Shown piece after piece: positions 41,491 to 53,400 of a DNA stretch of 64,000 nt. Source of the stretch: Meandrina meandrites (taxonomy: Eukaryota; Cnidaria; Anthozoa; Scleractinia; Meandrinidae); the NCBI GenBank assembly GCA_963693305.1, contig OY855904.1, forward strand, positions 17,968,496 through 18,032,495, read 5' to 3'. A model generated the notes under the pieces. That model ran no database searches. It saw nothing but the letters and a program-made list of their open reading frames with translations, and had not been told where the DNA came from. The position numbers were made by a program, and so were the translations under genes. How positions within the stretch are numbered: the stretch's first letter is position 1; each line of letters opens with the position of its first letter.

Positions 41491-44400
41491 TAACGTTTGA
41501 CACTCACTCGTTCACCAGGAAGTCCACTTTGTCCAGCTATTCCAGATTCTCCCTTTTAAAATTAAAAAAAAAATTACAAAGTGTAAGGAGGATCACTGAT
41601 TTGCAGTTGGTAGTGTAGGTGACTAGGCACTCTGTTGTCTTGTGGAAAATAAGGTGACTAAGAGTAGAATTGAAATGTGGGCATATACATGCCACAGTAT
41701 CTGACGCGCTTTCAGTAAACCGTGGTCCGTCAATTAATACTTTCTAAGGAGCTAAAATACAAAATTTTTCCAGTCCAAAAAATATTTTTTGTGAGGGAGG
41801 ATGCCTCCGGAAGGAGGAAAAGAGCAGGACAGGGAATAGGATGTAAAAACAGGAAAGGAGGACGACGAGGGGAAATGGAGGAAGAGTAAAAGTAGAAGGA
41901 AATTGGGAGTATGAGAAAGAGAATGGGCAAGAGAAGCTGTGGATGAGGAAGAGGATCAGAAAGAAGAGTGAAGAGGACAAGGAGATGGAGAGGAGGAAAA
42001 GAAGTATTAGAAAAGAGAAGGGAGGAAGGGTGAGGAGGGGAAGTAAGAGAAAAAGGAAGATTACAACGAAGAAGGTAAGATCAAGAAAGAAGATAATATG
42101 GACGAGGACAGGAAGAAGAAAGTAACGGGAAAAAGAAAGAGAGTTCAGGGAGGAAGAGAAGAGGATCGACCATAATAAAGTGCTGGAAGAGGGAAGGTGG
42201 AGAAAAAGAGGAGAACGAAGAGGAATAAGAAATGAGGAAGGACAGCAGTAGAAGACACAGAAGGTCAATGACAAGAACAAGGAGAGGAGGAGAAGGACAG
42301 GAAGGTGAAAAAGAAGAAGATCAAAGTTAAAAAGTAGTGAAAGAGGAGGTGAAGAAGGAGGAGGGTGAGAAGAAGAAATAGGACGAGAAAAAGGAAAGAT
42401 AAGAGAAATAGGAGGTTGAGAAGGACAGAACCAAAGGACAAAGAGGCCTGGATGATGAGGAGGGGCAGTAGAATTTCAAGGAGTAGGGGACGGAGGAGAA
42501 GGAGTAGAAGAAAGAGAAAGACAGGAGGGAAAGGAGGAGAAAGTATGCAAAGGCAAGAGAAAGAGGAGGTGGAAGTGACAGAGGAGGAGGATGAGATAAG
42601 GGCAGGATGGGAAGGAGGAGACAAGATATAGAAGGACGGGTGAAAGGAGACGACAAAAAGAAGAAGGACAAGGACAAGTAGGAGGAGTATGATCAAGAGG
42701 ACATGGAGGTCAAGATGGAGAATAAGGGGGAAGTAGATCAGAGGTAGGGGAGGCAAAGTGGGGGGGGGGGGGGGAGAAGAGAGGAAGAAGAAGAAGAGGG
42801 AGTGGACAAGTAAAATAACGAGAACAAGAATAAAGAAGAACAAGAACAAGAACAAGAACAACAAGAAGAAGAGGAGCAGTAGTAACAAAAAAGATAAAAG
42901 TCAAAAGACCTAGAGAAAGACAAGACCAATGCGTGAAGTAAAACTTACTCTTTCACCAGCTTCACCTTTATCGCCTTTCTCACCACGAGCACCAGGTAAA
43001 CCCTTAACGAAAATGAGATTTTTACAGTTAAATGTATTCTTTAACAACATCAAATTCTCATTATGATATCATATAAAATAGACCGATGGTCTGAATGCAG
43101 AGACTTATCAACTTAACAAATAGATTCCATTTTGCCGTGCGTCTGTTCAGTTATAGATCACAGATGACGTCAAAATGCGGTAAGAACAAAAAAGTGGCCC
43201 ACGAGCCGCTAGGCGAGTGGGTCACTGATGTTCTTACCACATTTTGACGTCTTCTGTGATCTATAACTGAACAGACGCACTAGGCAAAATGGAATCTATT
43301 TGTTTTATACAATAACAAGACTTTTGTACACTTCAGTATTAAAAGCGCCGTCACCGGTGAGCCTCTGTTGCGATTGTTTTCATTTCGAGATACTTTTCCG
43401 TAATCACGAAGCACTGTTAAACCGATTTTAAAATACGCAATACGAAGGAAAAATGAAATGTCAACAAAAGAAACTGACCTTCATTCCATTTGTACTCTGC
43501 AAGCTTTAACTTAAGGTAAGCGTTCAACGGCGTTAAACTGCCATTCATGGATTTCCCGTAGCGTCTTCAAACTGCTCGAGCATCGGACAAACACTCGCAG
43601 CATTCGATAAATATTTTTCAAGTCCGTCACTGTCTACTTTAAGCTTGTTTAGCCCAGTTAAATGTCTCGAAAGGTGTAGAGTATTTTGAGGATTGTTCCT
43701 CGATGTAGATTTATAATTAAGCTGAATTTTCTCTTGTTGCTTTCGCTGCAAGTTTTGAAAAACTTTGCCGAGAAGACTGACTTGGACTATGAACTCTGAT
43801 CGCGCGCGCGAGTCCCACCACGCAGTGACGTCATCTGTACATCTGTACTCTAATAGATGACAGGCATCAGCCAATCACAACGCGCGCATTAACTCGGTTG
43901 TTGTATAAAAGAAGATATATTGATCTTGACGTGCCATCCGATCCTTATATAAAGTATCGTCCTGTAAAAAAGTCTCATAATATGCCCCACCCTCTAAGAA
44001 AAAGCCCTAATCTAACAAGCAAGAATCCAAAGCCCGTAGTTTACGTTGTTAGAAAAGGCTCTAGTGTTAGTTGCAGAACGTTTTTTTTTTTTTTCATACC
44101 GTTTTATTTTTAATGCACCAAAATTAAATTTAAACACTTCCAACACAGCATCCCGTTCAAACAGAAACCCGAAGATTTTTGGAACGCAAATTTTCACCTA
44201 AAAACAAGACCCCCGTATATAAGCCCTCCCTGAAAATGAGCCCACCTAAAAGGGATATTGAGAAAATATAAGCCCAGGGCTTATTTTTAGTTTGATAAAA
44301 TTAAAATCGCACAATGTACGCTCTGTGCTGCTATCAAGAAGACGAGAAAGTTGTACTTCTAACGAACAGCATTTTGTTTGTATTTTTTTACTGCTACATT

Positions 44401-47400
44401 TACTTTACCCGTGGTCCTTTGTGGCCCATCATTCCGCCCATGCCTTCAAGACCTCTGTCGCCCTAAAACAGAAAAACAGACACAGGTATTGTAGTCGTTT
44501 CCTGCCATTTCTCTTCTTGTCTGTTTGCTTGTTGTTGTTGCTGTCGTCTGCACATGAAACAGGTAGCCCACATTACTTACCGTTATTCTCCGCTTTAAGG
44601 TATAAACAACGCTATGCACCTAGCTACAGCCGTACAGGCTCCTGGATAAATTCTATCCAGTGAATAGTTTTGTGATAGTGATGGAGTGGGACAGCTTTGA
44701 ACTAAGTACCGCAAAACCAATGACAAAGTAATTGCTCTGGTCAATCACAAAGGGCACAACAACAAAAACTAGAAGAAAATACATCTAGCCGCCGGGAGAG
44801 AAAAGCGCGGAAAATTTGTTTTGGCGAGTCACGGTTGGTTTTGTCTTCACTTCTGAATAGAAAAGAAAGTGGCACGGGTATTGTAACCAATCAGTAAGCG
44901 TCGTAACGCAAAACCAAATGAATACGAATTAACTGCGACGCTCTAGTGAAACCCCTCAATCCGATTAATAGCGTTATTCACCATTTGAACACTACGTTAA
45001 CACTACGTCACCCCCAACAATTCGCAAGTACCATTTAAAAACCTAAGTAGAGACTGCGTGAGTGCAATTTGCTTTGCATTGTCTCAGATACCTTGTCAAA
45101 ATGGACTAGCCAGCAAGGAAAAAAGCTTGACCGTTAAATAATATTATTCAACAAATTCGCGCGATGCCCATTTATGGTCCAACAGTTATAAAGTCGACAA
45201 GCTAAGATGCTTTTTGATCTTACAAAAATTTATAGAATTTTCATGGCAGATTATCTCGTATGCAACAACGGCAGGTTTGATATTGGCAGCTGAGATGATC
45301 GATTTCATTTACAAAATGAAAAACGCTATAAGTTTACCTTTGCTCCCATGGGTCCGGGGGTACCGCGTGGTCCGTCAGGTCCTGGGGGACCCTAGAAAGA
45401 AAAGATGTTTGATTATAATAAGTTGAAAATGTAAAACAGACACTATTTGTACCACCCGTCAACTTCCCTATCATAGCATATTGTATATTATATCATAGTT
45501 TTTCAAACTAGCTTTTAGATTATGTCTGAGTTTTTAATATTGCATGGAAGGGCCAATATTGCTTTTTTGGAATGCAAATAAACCATTATGTAACGGTCCT
45601 TCCCACTGTAATAGACATAGGTATGCTCCTTTTCTCGTTTTCTTTTTACCGGAATGCTCGAAATATCACTCTACCATTTTGCTCTTTTGCACTATTTCTA
45701 TGTTCCTCGATGAAATGAAATGACATAAAGAAATAAATATAATGGAATGGCCCTTTTCACTGGAAAGATTTTTGAGCAATTATTCTATGAGCGTGCGCGC
45801 GTTGGATATGTGTGGCTTTAACTATCTCATATCCAACAAGCGCGAGTGGAATGATTGTTTTATTACAAACATCCAAAGAATTGCGATATTTGAGCTTCCC
45901 GGCTGTTCTCGCTAACGCGCACACCTACCATGTTTGTGGCCCATGGTATATGTATACCATAGCCTATAATCCAATCAAAACTCAGAGATTGCAATATACC
46001 GTAGCTACTTTTTAATAAGATTTGCATAGTCGTCCCGTACCATTGTCTTTGTTGAAAAATTACTTTGCTCTATTTGCCGGAAAAATTCTCGCCGGTTTTT
46101 CCACACAAATGGAAACCGCTCCTTATTTTTTGTTTAAAAACACCAATAAGAACCCAGGCCGGAACTTTGCCATGCCGGTGCAATGGCGCACGTGTTAACA
46201 CTGCCTGAGGCAAACACGAGAAAAAAAAATTGAAACAACTTCAAAGTTTTTCTTCACTCAAGCCACACGCGAGGGCTTACATATTTTAAAATAAGAACTC
46301 TTGACTTCCCCCTTGTTTTCAAAGAAATGATGGTGGACCAGGTTTTCAGTTCGTCTGCTTTGCCCTCCAGGATATAAAGAGGACAAAGCAAAGCAACTGA
46401 AAACCGCGCCTCCATGGCGGCAAACAGACCCAGAAACTGATAAATACAAACCACTGAAAACTTGTTGATATTCTTATTTTTTAATGCAACCGTTCTCCCC
46501 ATACAAATCCTTATATTTCGTATTAACATACAACAAATATTCATCTATCGAGCTCGGGACACCGGCGGTTCTAATCAAGAGCAAAACGACTACACAACCA
46601 ATCAAAGAGTGCATTCGGATCAGAGCAGGTGGCAGTTTGCAATGTGTCAAATTTATAGAAAAAAATGCCATTGTTACTAATTCCGCTCTTGCGAAATATC
46701 CCAGACTATTGTACGTTAATACTTGATACTTCTAACTCTCAAATACGTCAGCAGAACAAAGATTTTTCCATAGTAGAAGTTGGTTAGCTTAGAGGGCGCC
46801 GATTCACATGTCACAGGATTTCACGGTGTGTCTTCGTTCATTCCGGGCATTGTTTTTATTACTAAAGCTCAATCAGAACAAGCCCAACTAAATCCGAAAA
46901 TAAACTTTACATTTGACAAAACTTCAACGGTAAAAAATCAAATCGCTTGATTAAGGTGTTTGTCAGGATTTCCTCCCTTCTTTTTTCTGAAAACAATTCT
47001 GATTTGTGTGTTTTCTCCTAATTCCCACGGTATCAAAAAGCCATAATTATATAAAATAATGGCACACGAACTGTTTTGCACGATTCTATCACTGAAGTAA
47101 AACAGTTCCCTTATAATTAATTTGGGAATAGCTGTGATAATTAAGTTCTTACCTTCTGGTAATTTCTGTTAACCATAAATTAACGAAGCGCTGATGGGAA
47201 AGCTTTTCACAAACTCACTCGAGTGTTTTACATGTTAGCGTATTGCATGATTCTCGGCTTCAAAATTCACCAAAAAAATATAGTTCGTTAGTGTTCTTTC
47301 CCGTACATTTACAAAGCAACGCTCATGCCATGTTTTTATTTTGTCGTTTACTGATGTCATTTGCCTTTGAGAAAGGTGTTTTTCTTTTCTCAAAGCTTTT

Positions 47401-50400
47401 CTCTTTTAAAAATAATAGCCTTCCGCTTAATCCATTTTTTCTTTTGCATCACAAGAAAAACAAAATATTCACAAAAAACTGCTGAAAATGTGCAAAAAAC
47501 GAGTTTGCTTCTCAGTTGCAGTGACGCCTTTGCTGGAAGAAGTAGCTATAGACCACCAGAGACGACAGTCACGGCCAGACCTCTCGCAGTGAGAACTTGA
47601 ACGCTGTTTATCTATCTTTGTGTTGAACGAAGTGGTCTCGGCATCAAGATGAACTCTAGCAAAACAGATCTAGCTGCGAATGCTTCAAGCCAGTTACTGT
47701 ACGAGTTTTTTTGCCCAGTTAGACCAAAAAATATGTGGGATTTAAGCGAAAGAATCATGTTCAAGACTACCGCCGCGATCACGCTCGTCATGTGCCCCAT
47801 TACCATTCTTCTAAACATCTTTGTGATCTTAGCAGTAAGGCGAGATAGAATGTTAAAAAACAGCTCGAACATTCTGTTGGAAAGCTTGGCTGTGGCGGAT
47901 GTTCTAATAGGCGCTGTCTCCATGCCACTGACTATCAGTATAAATGTGTTAGCTCTTCGAAAGCAGTTTTTTAGCCCGGATGTTTTTTGTAGAATAGCGT
48001 TCGTAAAAGAAATGATCCTGGGCATCGGTAGTACTTCGTCCCTTTATCATCTAGTTGTCATTGCCTGGGAGAGACACGTGGCCATAACAAAGTGGAGAGA
48101 GTATAAAGTGATTGTTACCAAAGGCCGTGTCAAGAAGAACGCAATAATTGTGTGGCTAGTAGCTGTGCTCAAATCTATTCCACTGCGCATAATGAGACTC
48201 GTTGGTGTTCAGTCCAAATACATGGTGGTCGTCAACATAGTTTACTTTCTCCCTGGGATTATGTGCATAATACTAATCATTCATTTCTACATAGTGGTTT
48301 ACTTCGGTGTGCGCAAACGGAACATTAACACAATCAGCGAAGTTCGTTCGTTAATCAAAGCCAAACTCGCCTCAAAAGTCGCCAAAACGACTGCAATACT
48401 GACAGGTGCTGTGGTAATTTCGTTCCTTCCAACTATGGCGCTCCTGTTCTTCGGAAATGCTTTTTCCGTACTTCGTAGAAGTTCGTATTTCCGTTGGTCC
48501 ACGATGATGATTCACCTCAACTCTGTTATCAACCCTGTGCTTTATTGCTACAGGGACCGCCGCTACAGAGACGCATGTTAGAGATGCTAAACATAAAGAA
48601 GCCAGCAAATAAAGAACAGAAAAACATAAGAGGAATTGGCCTTGCCGAGTCGTTGGAAGGTCTCCAAACTAACAACCGCAAAACAAGATCACAAAGCTGC
48701 GTCACGGGAACAAACCTTAGAGACACTGATCAGTGGAGGACTCGTGAGCAAGTGAAACGAGAAAGACGTATGTCAGCTCCATCGCGTGAAACAAGCAAAG
48801 TGTTCTGCGTTGATATACATCAACCTAAGATCATCACAACAACACCAGGAATTCAAGATAAACTTGGTATGACAAGAAATGGAAGGCGGAGTCATTTTGA
48901 AGACACCAGTGATGAGCCTAAAGCCCTCAAATTCCAGGCATCACTTCAACCTCAATCATCAAGTCTTCGACCTAAAAATCACCGACACCGTTACCGTCAA
49001 ATGGTGGATGAACATGCGTTATCTGAAATGATCAGCAACAAGCACAAATCTTGGCAGGAAGCCGCGACAAGAAGACCAAAGACAGCACCATCAACGACAA
49101 GAAACAAGAAAATGCCAGAACGTGAAGTGATTGGTTTAAGAAGAAAACCAGCAATCAAAATTAAAAGTGGAGTGGCAAGAAATGGAAGGCGAAGTCATAT
49201 TAAAGACACCAACGATCAACTTCAAGCCACAAGATTGCCGACATCACTTCAGCTTCAATCGTTAAGCCCTCAACCTAAAGGACCTAAAGGTACCCGGTAC
49301 AATTACCGTGAAATGGTGAAATCAAACTCGTTGGATGAACGATCGTTAGCCTGGAAGATCGGTTGCCAGCGCAAATGTCAGCAGGTAACGATACGAAGAC
49401 CAAAGTCAGCTTCATCAACGACAAGGAACAAGAAAATGCCAGAAAGTGAAGTGACTGCTTTTACAAGAAAACCAGGAATCAAAGTTAAAAGAGGTGTGAC
49501 GAAAAATGGAATGCGAAGTCATCTTAAAGACAGCAACGGTCAACTTCAACCCTCAAGATTCGTGGCGTCACTTTAGCCTCAATCTTCAAGCTCTCAACCC
49601 AAAGGACCTAAATACCCCCAGCACCGTTATCGAGAAATGATGAGATCAAAGTCCTTGGATGAAAGAGCGTTAGACGGGAAGATCGGCAGCCAGCAGAAAT
49701 CTCGGCAAAAAGTGATGCGAGGACCAAAGATAGTGCCGTCTAAATTTAAAAGAGGTGTGAAACAAAAAAGAGACCAAAGTCATATTAAAGAAAGCCAAAG
49801 TCACCTCGAAGACACCAGCGATCAACTTCAAGCTCCAAGTTTCCAGGCATTACTTCATGCTCAATTCTTAAGCCTTCAACCTAAACGTTCCCGGCACCAT
49901 ATATAACCGTGAAATGATAAGATGCAAGTCCTTAGAAGAACGAACGTTATTTGAGATGATCAGCAGCCAGCACAAATCTTGGCAGGGAGCCATAAGAAGA
50001 CCAAAGACAGCGCCATCAACGTCCAGAAACGAGAAAATGCCAGATCGTGAACTGACTGATTTTAAAAGAAAACCAGTAATCAAAGTTAAAAGCAGAGTGA
50101 CAAGAAATGGAAGGCGAAGTCATCTTGAAGACACCAACGATCAATTGCAAGCCGCAAGATTCCTGGCATCACTTCAGCCACAATCCTCGAGCCCTCGACC
50201 TAAACGACTTAAAGGTTTCCAGCACCATTACCATTGAATGATGAGATTAAAGTCCCTGGATGAACGAGCGCGAATTGGGAAGATCGGCAGCCAGCAGAAA
50301 TCTCGACTTGAGGCGATCAGAGAATCAAAGAGAGTACGATCCAAATTTAAAAAACGGTGTGACACGTTAAGGAAACCGAAGCGATGTCGAAGCAAGCCGA

Positions 50401-53400
50401 AGTCACCTTGAAAATACCAGTCATCAGCCTCAAAGCCCTAAGTTTAGAGGCATTACTTCATCCTCAGTTCTTAAGCCTTCAACCTAAACATTCTCGGCAC
50501 CATAAACGTGAAATGATAAGATCTAGGTCCTTGGATGAACGTGCGTACGTTATTGAGATGATCAGCAGCAAGCACAAATGTCAGCAGGAAGCGATGCGGG
50601 GAACGAAGTCATCGCTTCGAACGTCATTAAGAAAAAAGAAAATGCCAGAACGTGAACTGACAGGTTTTACAACAAAGTTGTAAGGATTGCCAGGCCAGGC
50701 TAGAAGTGAACATTCTGAAAGGTCACTTTAATAAATCTATCTTTACAATGTATTTAACTGAGATCATTTAGTCAGAGAGGTTTTCCATTGACTTCGCCGG
50801 AAAATAATATTGTGATTTAAAATGAGCATGTTTTTGTTTTCTTGTTATATTTCAGTGTTGAAATAAAACGCTTACTTGATTTCTTTCTGCGCTTTGACCG
50901 ATAAATATCTGCAAATGTGTTGGCTTGACTCATTTGAAAGGAAGATGTTTTTTGCGCGTAACAAAAATAAGCCAATACGTCTTGTAACTCCCTTCTGCAA
51001 TATATATAAACAAAAGCGCGACTCACAATCCATTTTGCTTTGACGAAGGGCTTTGCGCTAACTCTCGATACGTCACCGTTCGAAATTTATCAACTTTATG
51101 CTCGTTGATTGTCACATAAGTGTTTCAGTACGTAACAATGAGATTTTTTCCTTTTGAAGAAACATTTGGTGCAACATGCAACTTCGTTTGGTTTAAAGAC
51201 TTCGTGAGGATGAATAAATTTATGTCACATTAATGAGATTAATTCATATAGAGGCAATAGGCCATTTTCGAGTTACCTTTTGCCTCTGTGTCAAAACGAG
51301 TCTACGTGCGAAACCATTCATATGAAAATGTGTATCACCAGCATGTCCTTTTTCATACAAATCAAACTCATTTTCATTTGAATGGTTTCGCACGAGGACT
51401 CGTTTTGAAAATGAGGCAAAGGTCTACAAGAGTGTAGACCATGGTAAAATGTGGTCGATTTTTTATAAATAACATGTACAATTAACCGGCGGACTAGATG
51501 GAAAATCAGTGCGAAAGACAGCTTGTAAGATAAGATTGCATTTTTTTCCACTTGAAGCCCGAGAATGTATCGAAATCTTTTCCCTGAATGTTCCACCTGA
51601 CTTTTCAAAACTCTCTGGATTATGCATTTTGGAAAAATCGCGACAATTTAAGATGGTTTTTCAATTTGCTACACTTGACACAAATGAAGAGAAACATTCT
51701 AAAAAGCGTGAATGTGATCATTCATAAACACTTTTTGAATGGTCACTTACCGGTTTTCCTGGTCTTCCCGCTGGACCTCGGTTACCTTGGTTACCAGGCG
51801 GGCCCTGTCAGACAAGAATAAAACAGGAGGTCAAACAGTTTCTTTTACATCAAACACTGCAAAGTAAGCTAGATTATAAAGAAATAACCCGGAGCTGCTC
51901 AAGTAGCCTTTGAACGCAAAAGTTTTTTCGCCCGGTTTTCCGCGATACAACGGGCGAAAAAACGTCTGCGTTGTCCAAGTTGTTATCGACTGGTCTTAGA
52001 AAGACAAGTAGAAGGTGTCTTTATTACACTGTTACGAAATAAAATCGTTTTTCATGGAAAATGTCTAAACGTACTTATTCTAGATGAAGTTCTTCAATGA
52101 ACATAGAGTTTATTATGTTTGTCCCATCAATTTGCCTCCCTGGACAGGCTCCAAGATTCTACCAATATCCATCTTTTGAATGATTTACCAACTTGAAATT
52201 AATCTCGCATAAAAAATAGAAGTCTTAGCTCCGATGGCGTATTGCATTGTAATTGAATCAAGTAATATCAGCAAGATTTCGGCAACTTGGTCATGAATAA
52301 CATGCGACACGACCTGACTAAAATGTTGCCTGCATCTAATGCAAGCGTTTTTAGTGTGCGAGAGCTTGAATTCAAAAACGCAAGTCCCCCGTCAATCGCT
52401 TTTCAGCCCGACCCCCACTCCCTTGTCCGTTTTTCCACTCGCCTCAACCCTCAATACTCGATGAAATATTCAGCGGTCGCTCGTCCAAAAGACGCCTGCA
52501 CTGTAGGATAACTAAAATGTAACGTATGAATCAGTATTACCGGCGCTCCAGGGTCCCCTTGGGATCCTTTCTCACCCGGACCTCCAGGTATACCCTGCAA
52601 ATAGAGCATATAATGTAATGAAGATATATCACAATCGCAAGTGCAGTTCGTTTTTCAACGTATACATCCCGTTCACCCACCTCCTCCCCCAACCCCGCTA
52701 ACTCTAAAAATAGACGCTGCAATTTAAATAAAATTTGCTGTTACAGAATCGCGCCTTCACTCCTTGGATGTCAGCAGGCAGATTAGTATACGCATATCTT
52801 AACTCACCGGTGATCCGCGCTGTCCTCTGGCTCCGCGGGCGCCTGGCTCTCCGGGCTAAAGATAAGAAACAAAACAGCGCATATAAATCTCTAATGTAGC
52901 GAACATAGTCGGAGTTTAAACCGCGTCCTCTGGCCGCTTCCTCTCGGGGGAGGGCTGAGCCACAAGAAGAGCGGCTGAAATTTAAGCTAACAAAATAATT
53001 CTAAACATTGTAGTACGTGGAAGATCAGCAACTTGTAAAAGCAGTTGAGAAAGAAAGCCTGAAATTAAAAAAAAAGTCAGGCTTGGACGAGATTCGAGTC
53101 CATGACACCTGCGATACCCATGCAGCTAAGACTCTACCATTTTTATTTTTTAATTCTTTCGCCGGTCAAGTTGGTTCAATATATAGGCTTTCTATAAAAT
53201 ACGACTCCATATCAACTCGAGGAAGGAACAGACTGCACTCGTGCTATAATGGCTCACGCACATCGCCAAAGCCTATTCCGGTTTCAGTAGCATAAAGCGA
53301 CCTCTAGCCTCTTGCTTCACTGTCCGGGAGGCAAGTCCTGTACAGGCTTCCCAATTGCAGCACTTTGTCAGATTTTCCTAACAATTCGCTGGTACTCCTT

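Larger units (their letters stand above)
45392..51750 (-). other. Collagen intron 11 (6.4 kb) hosting the GPCR gene
   Basis: The largest intron of the collagen. Besides the receptor and its tail repeats it holds the inverted repeat at 45784 and the MITE at 51257-51422. From about 45860 to 47640 no gene, exon or named repeat was recognised. Confidence 0.6.

Noticed and set aside
41744..42888. Long Leu/Phe/Ser-rich open frames on the minus strand
   Set aside because: They follow from the polypurine/polypyrimidine tract, which lacks stops on several frames; no domain or start context.
43545..43874. 109-codon minus-strand frame in collagen intron 13
   Set aside because: No domain, no matching splice sites for the collagen, and its 5' end overlaps the promoter-like motifs; kept only as a possibility of unknown nested gene.
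46254..46544. 96-codon minus-strand frame
   Set aside because: Mixed composition with repeat-like sequence, no domain, no support from context.
47612..48025. 137-codon minus-strand frame
   Set aside because: Antisense shadow of the GPCR coding sequence.
53085..53300. Possible tRNA-like sequence (GGACTCGAATCTC)
   Set aside because: Only a B-box-like motif and part of an arm are present; no A box at proper spacing and no foldable core.
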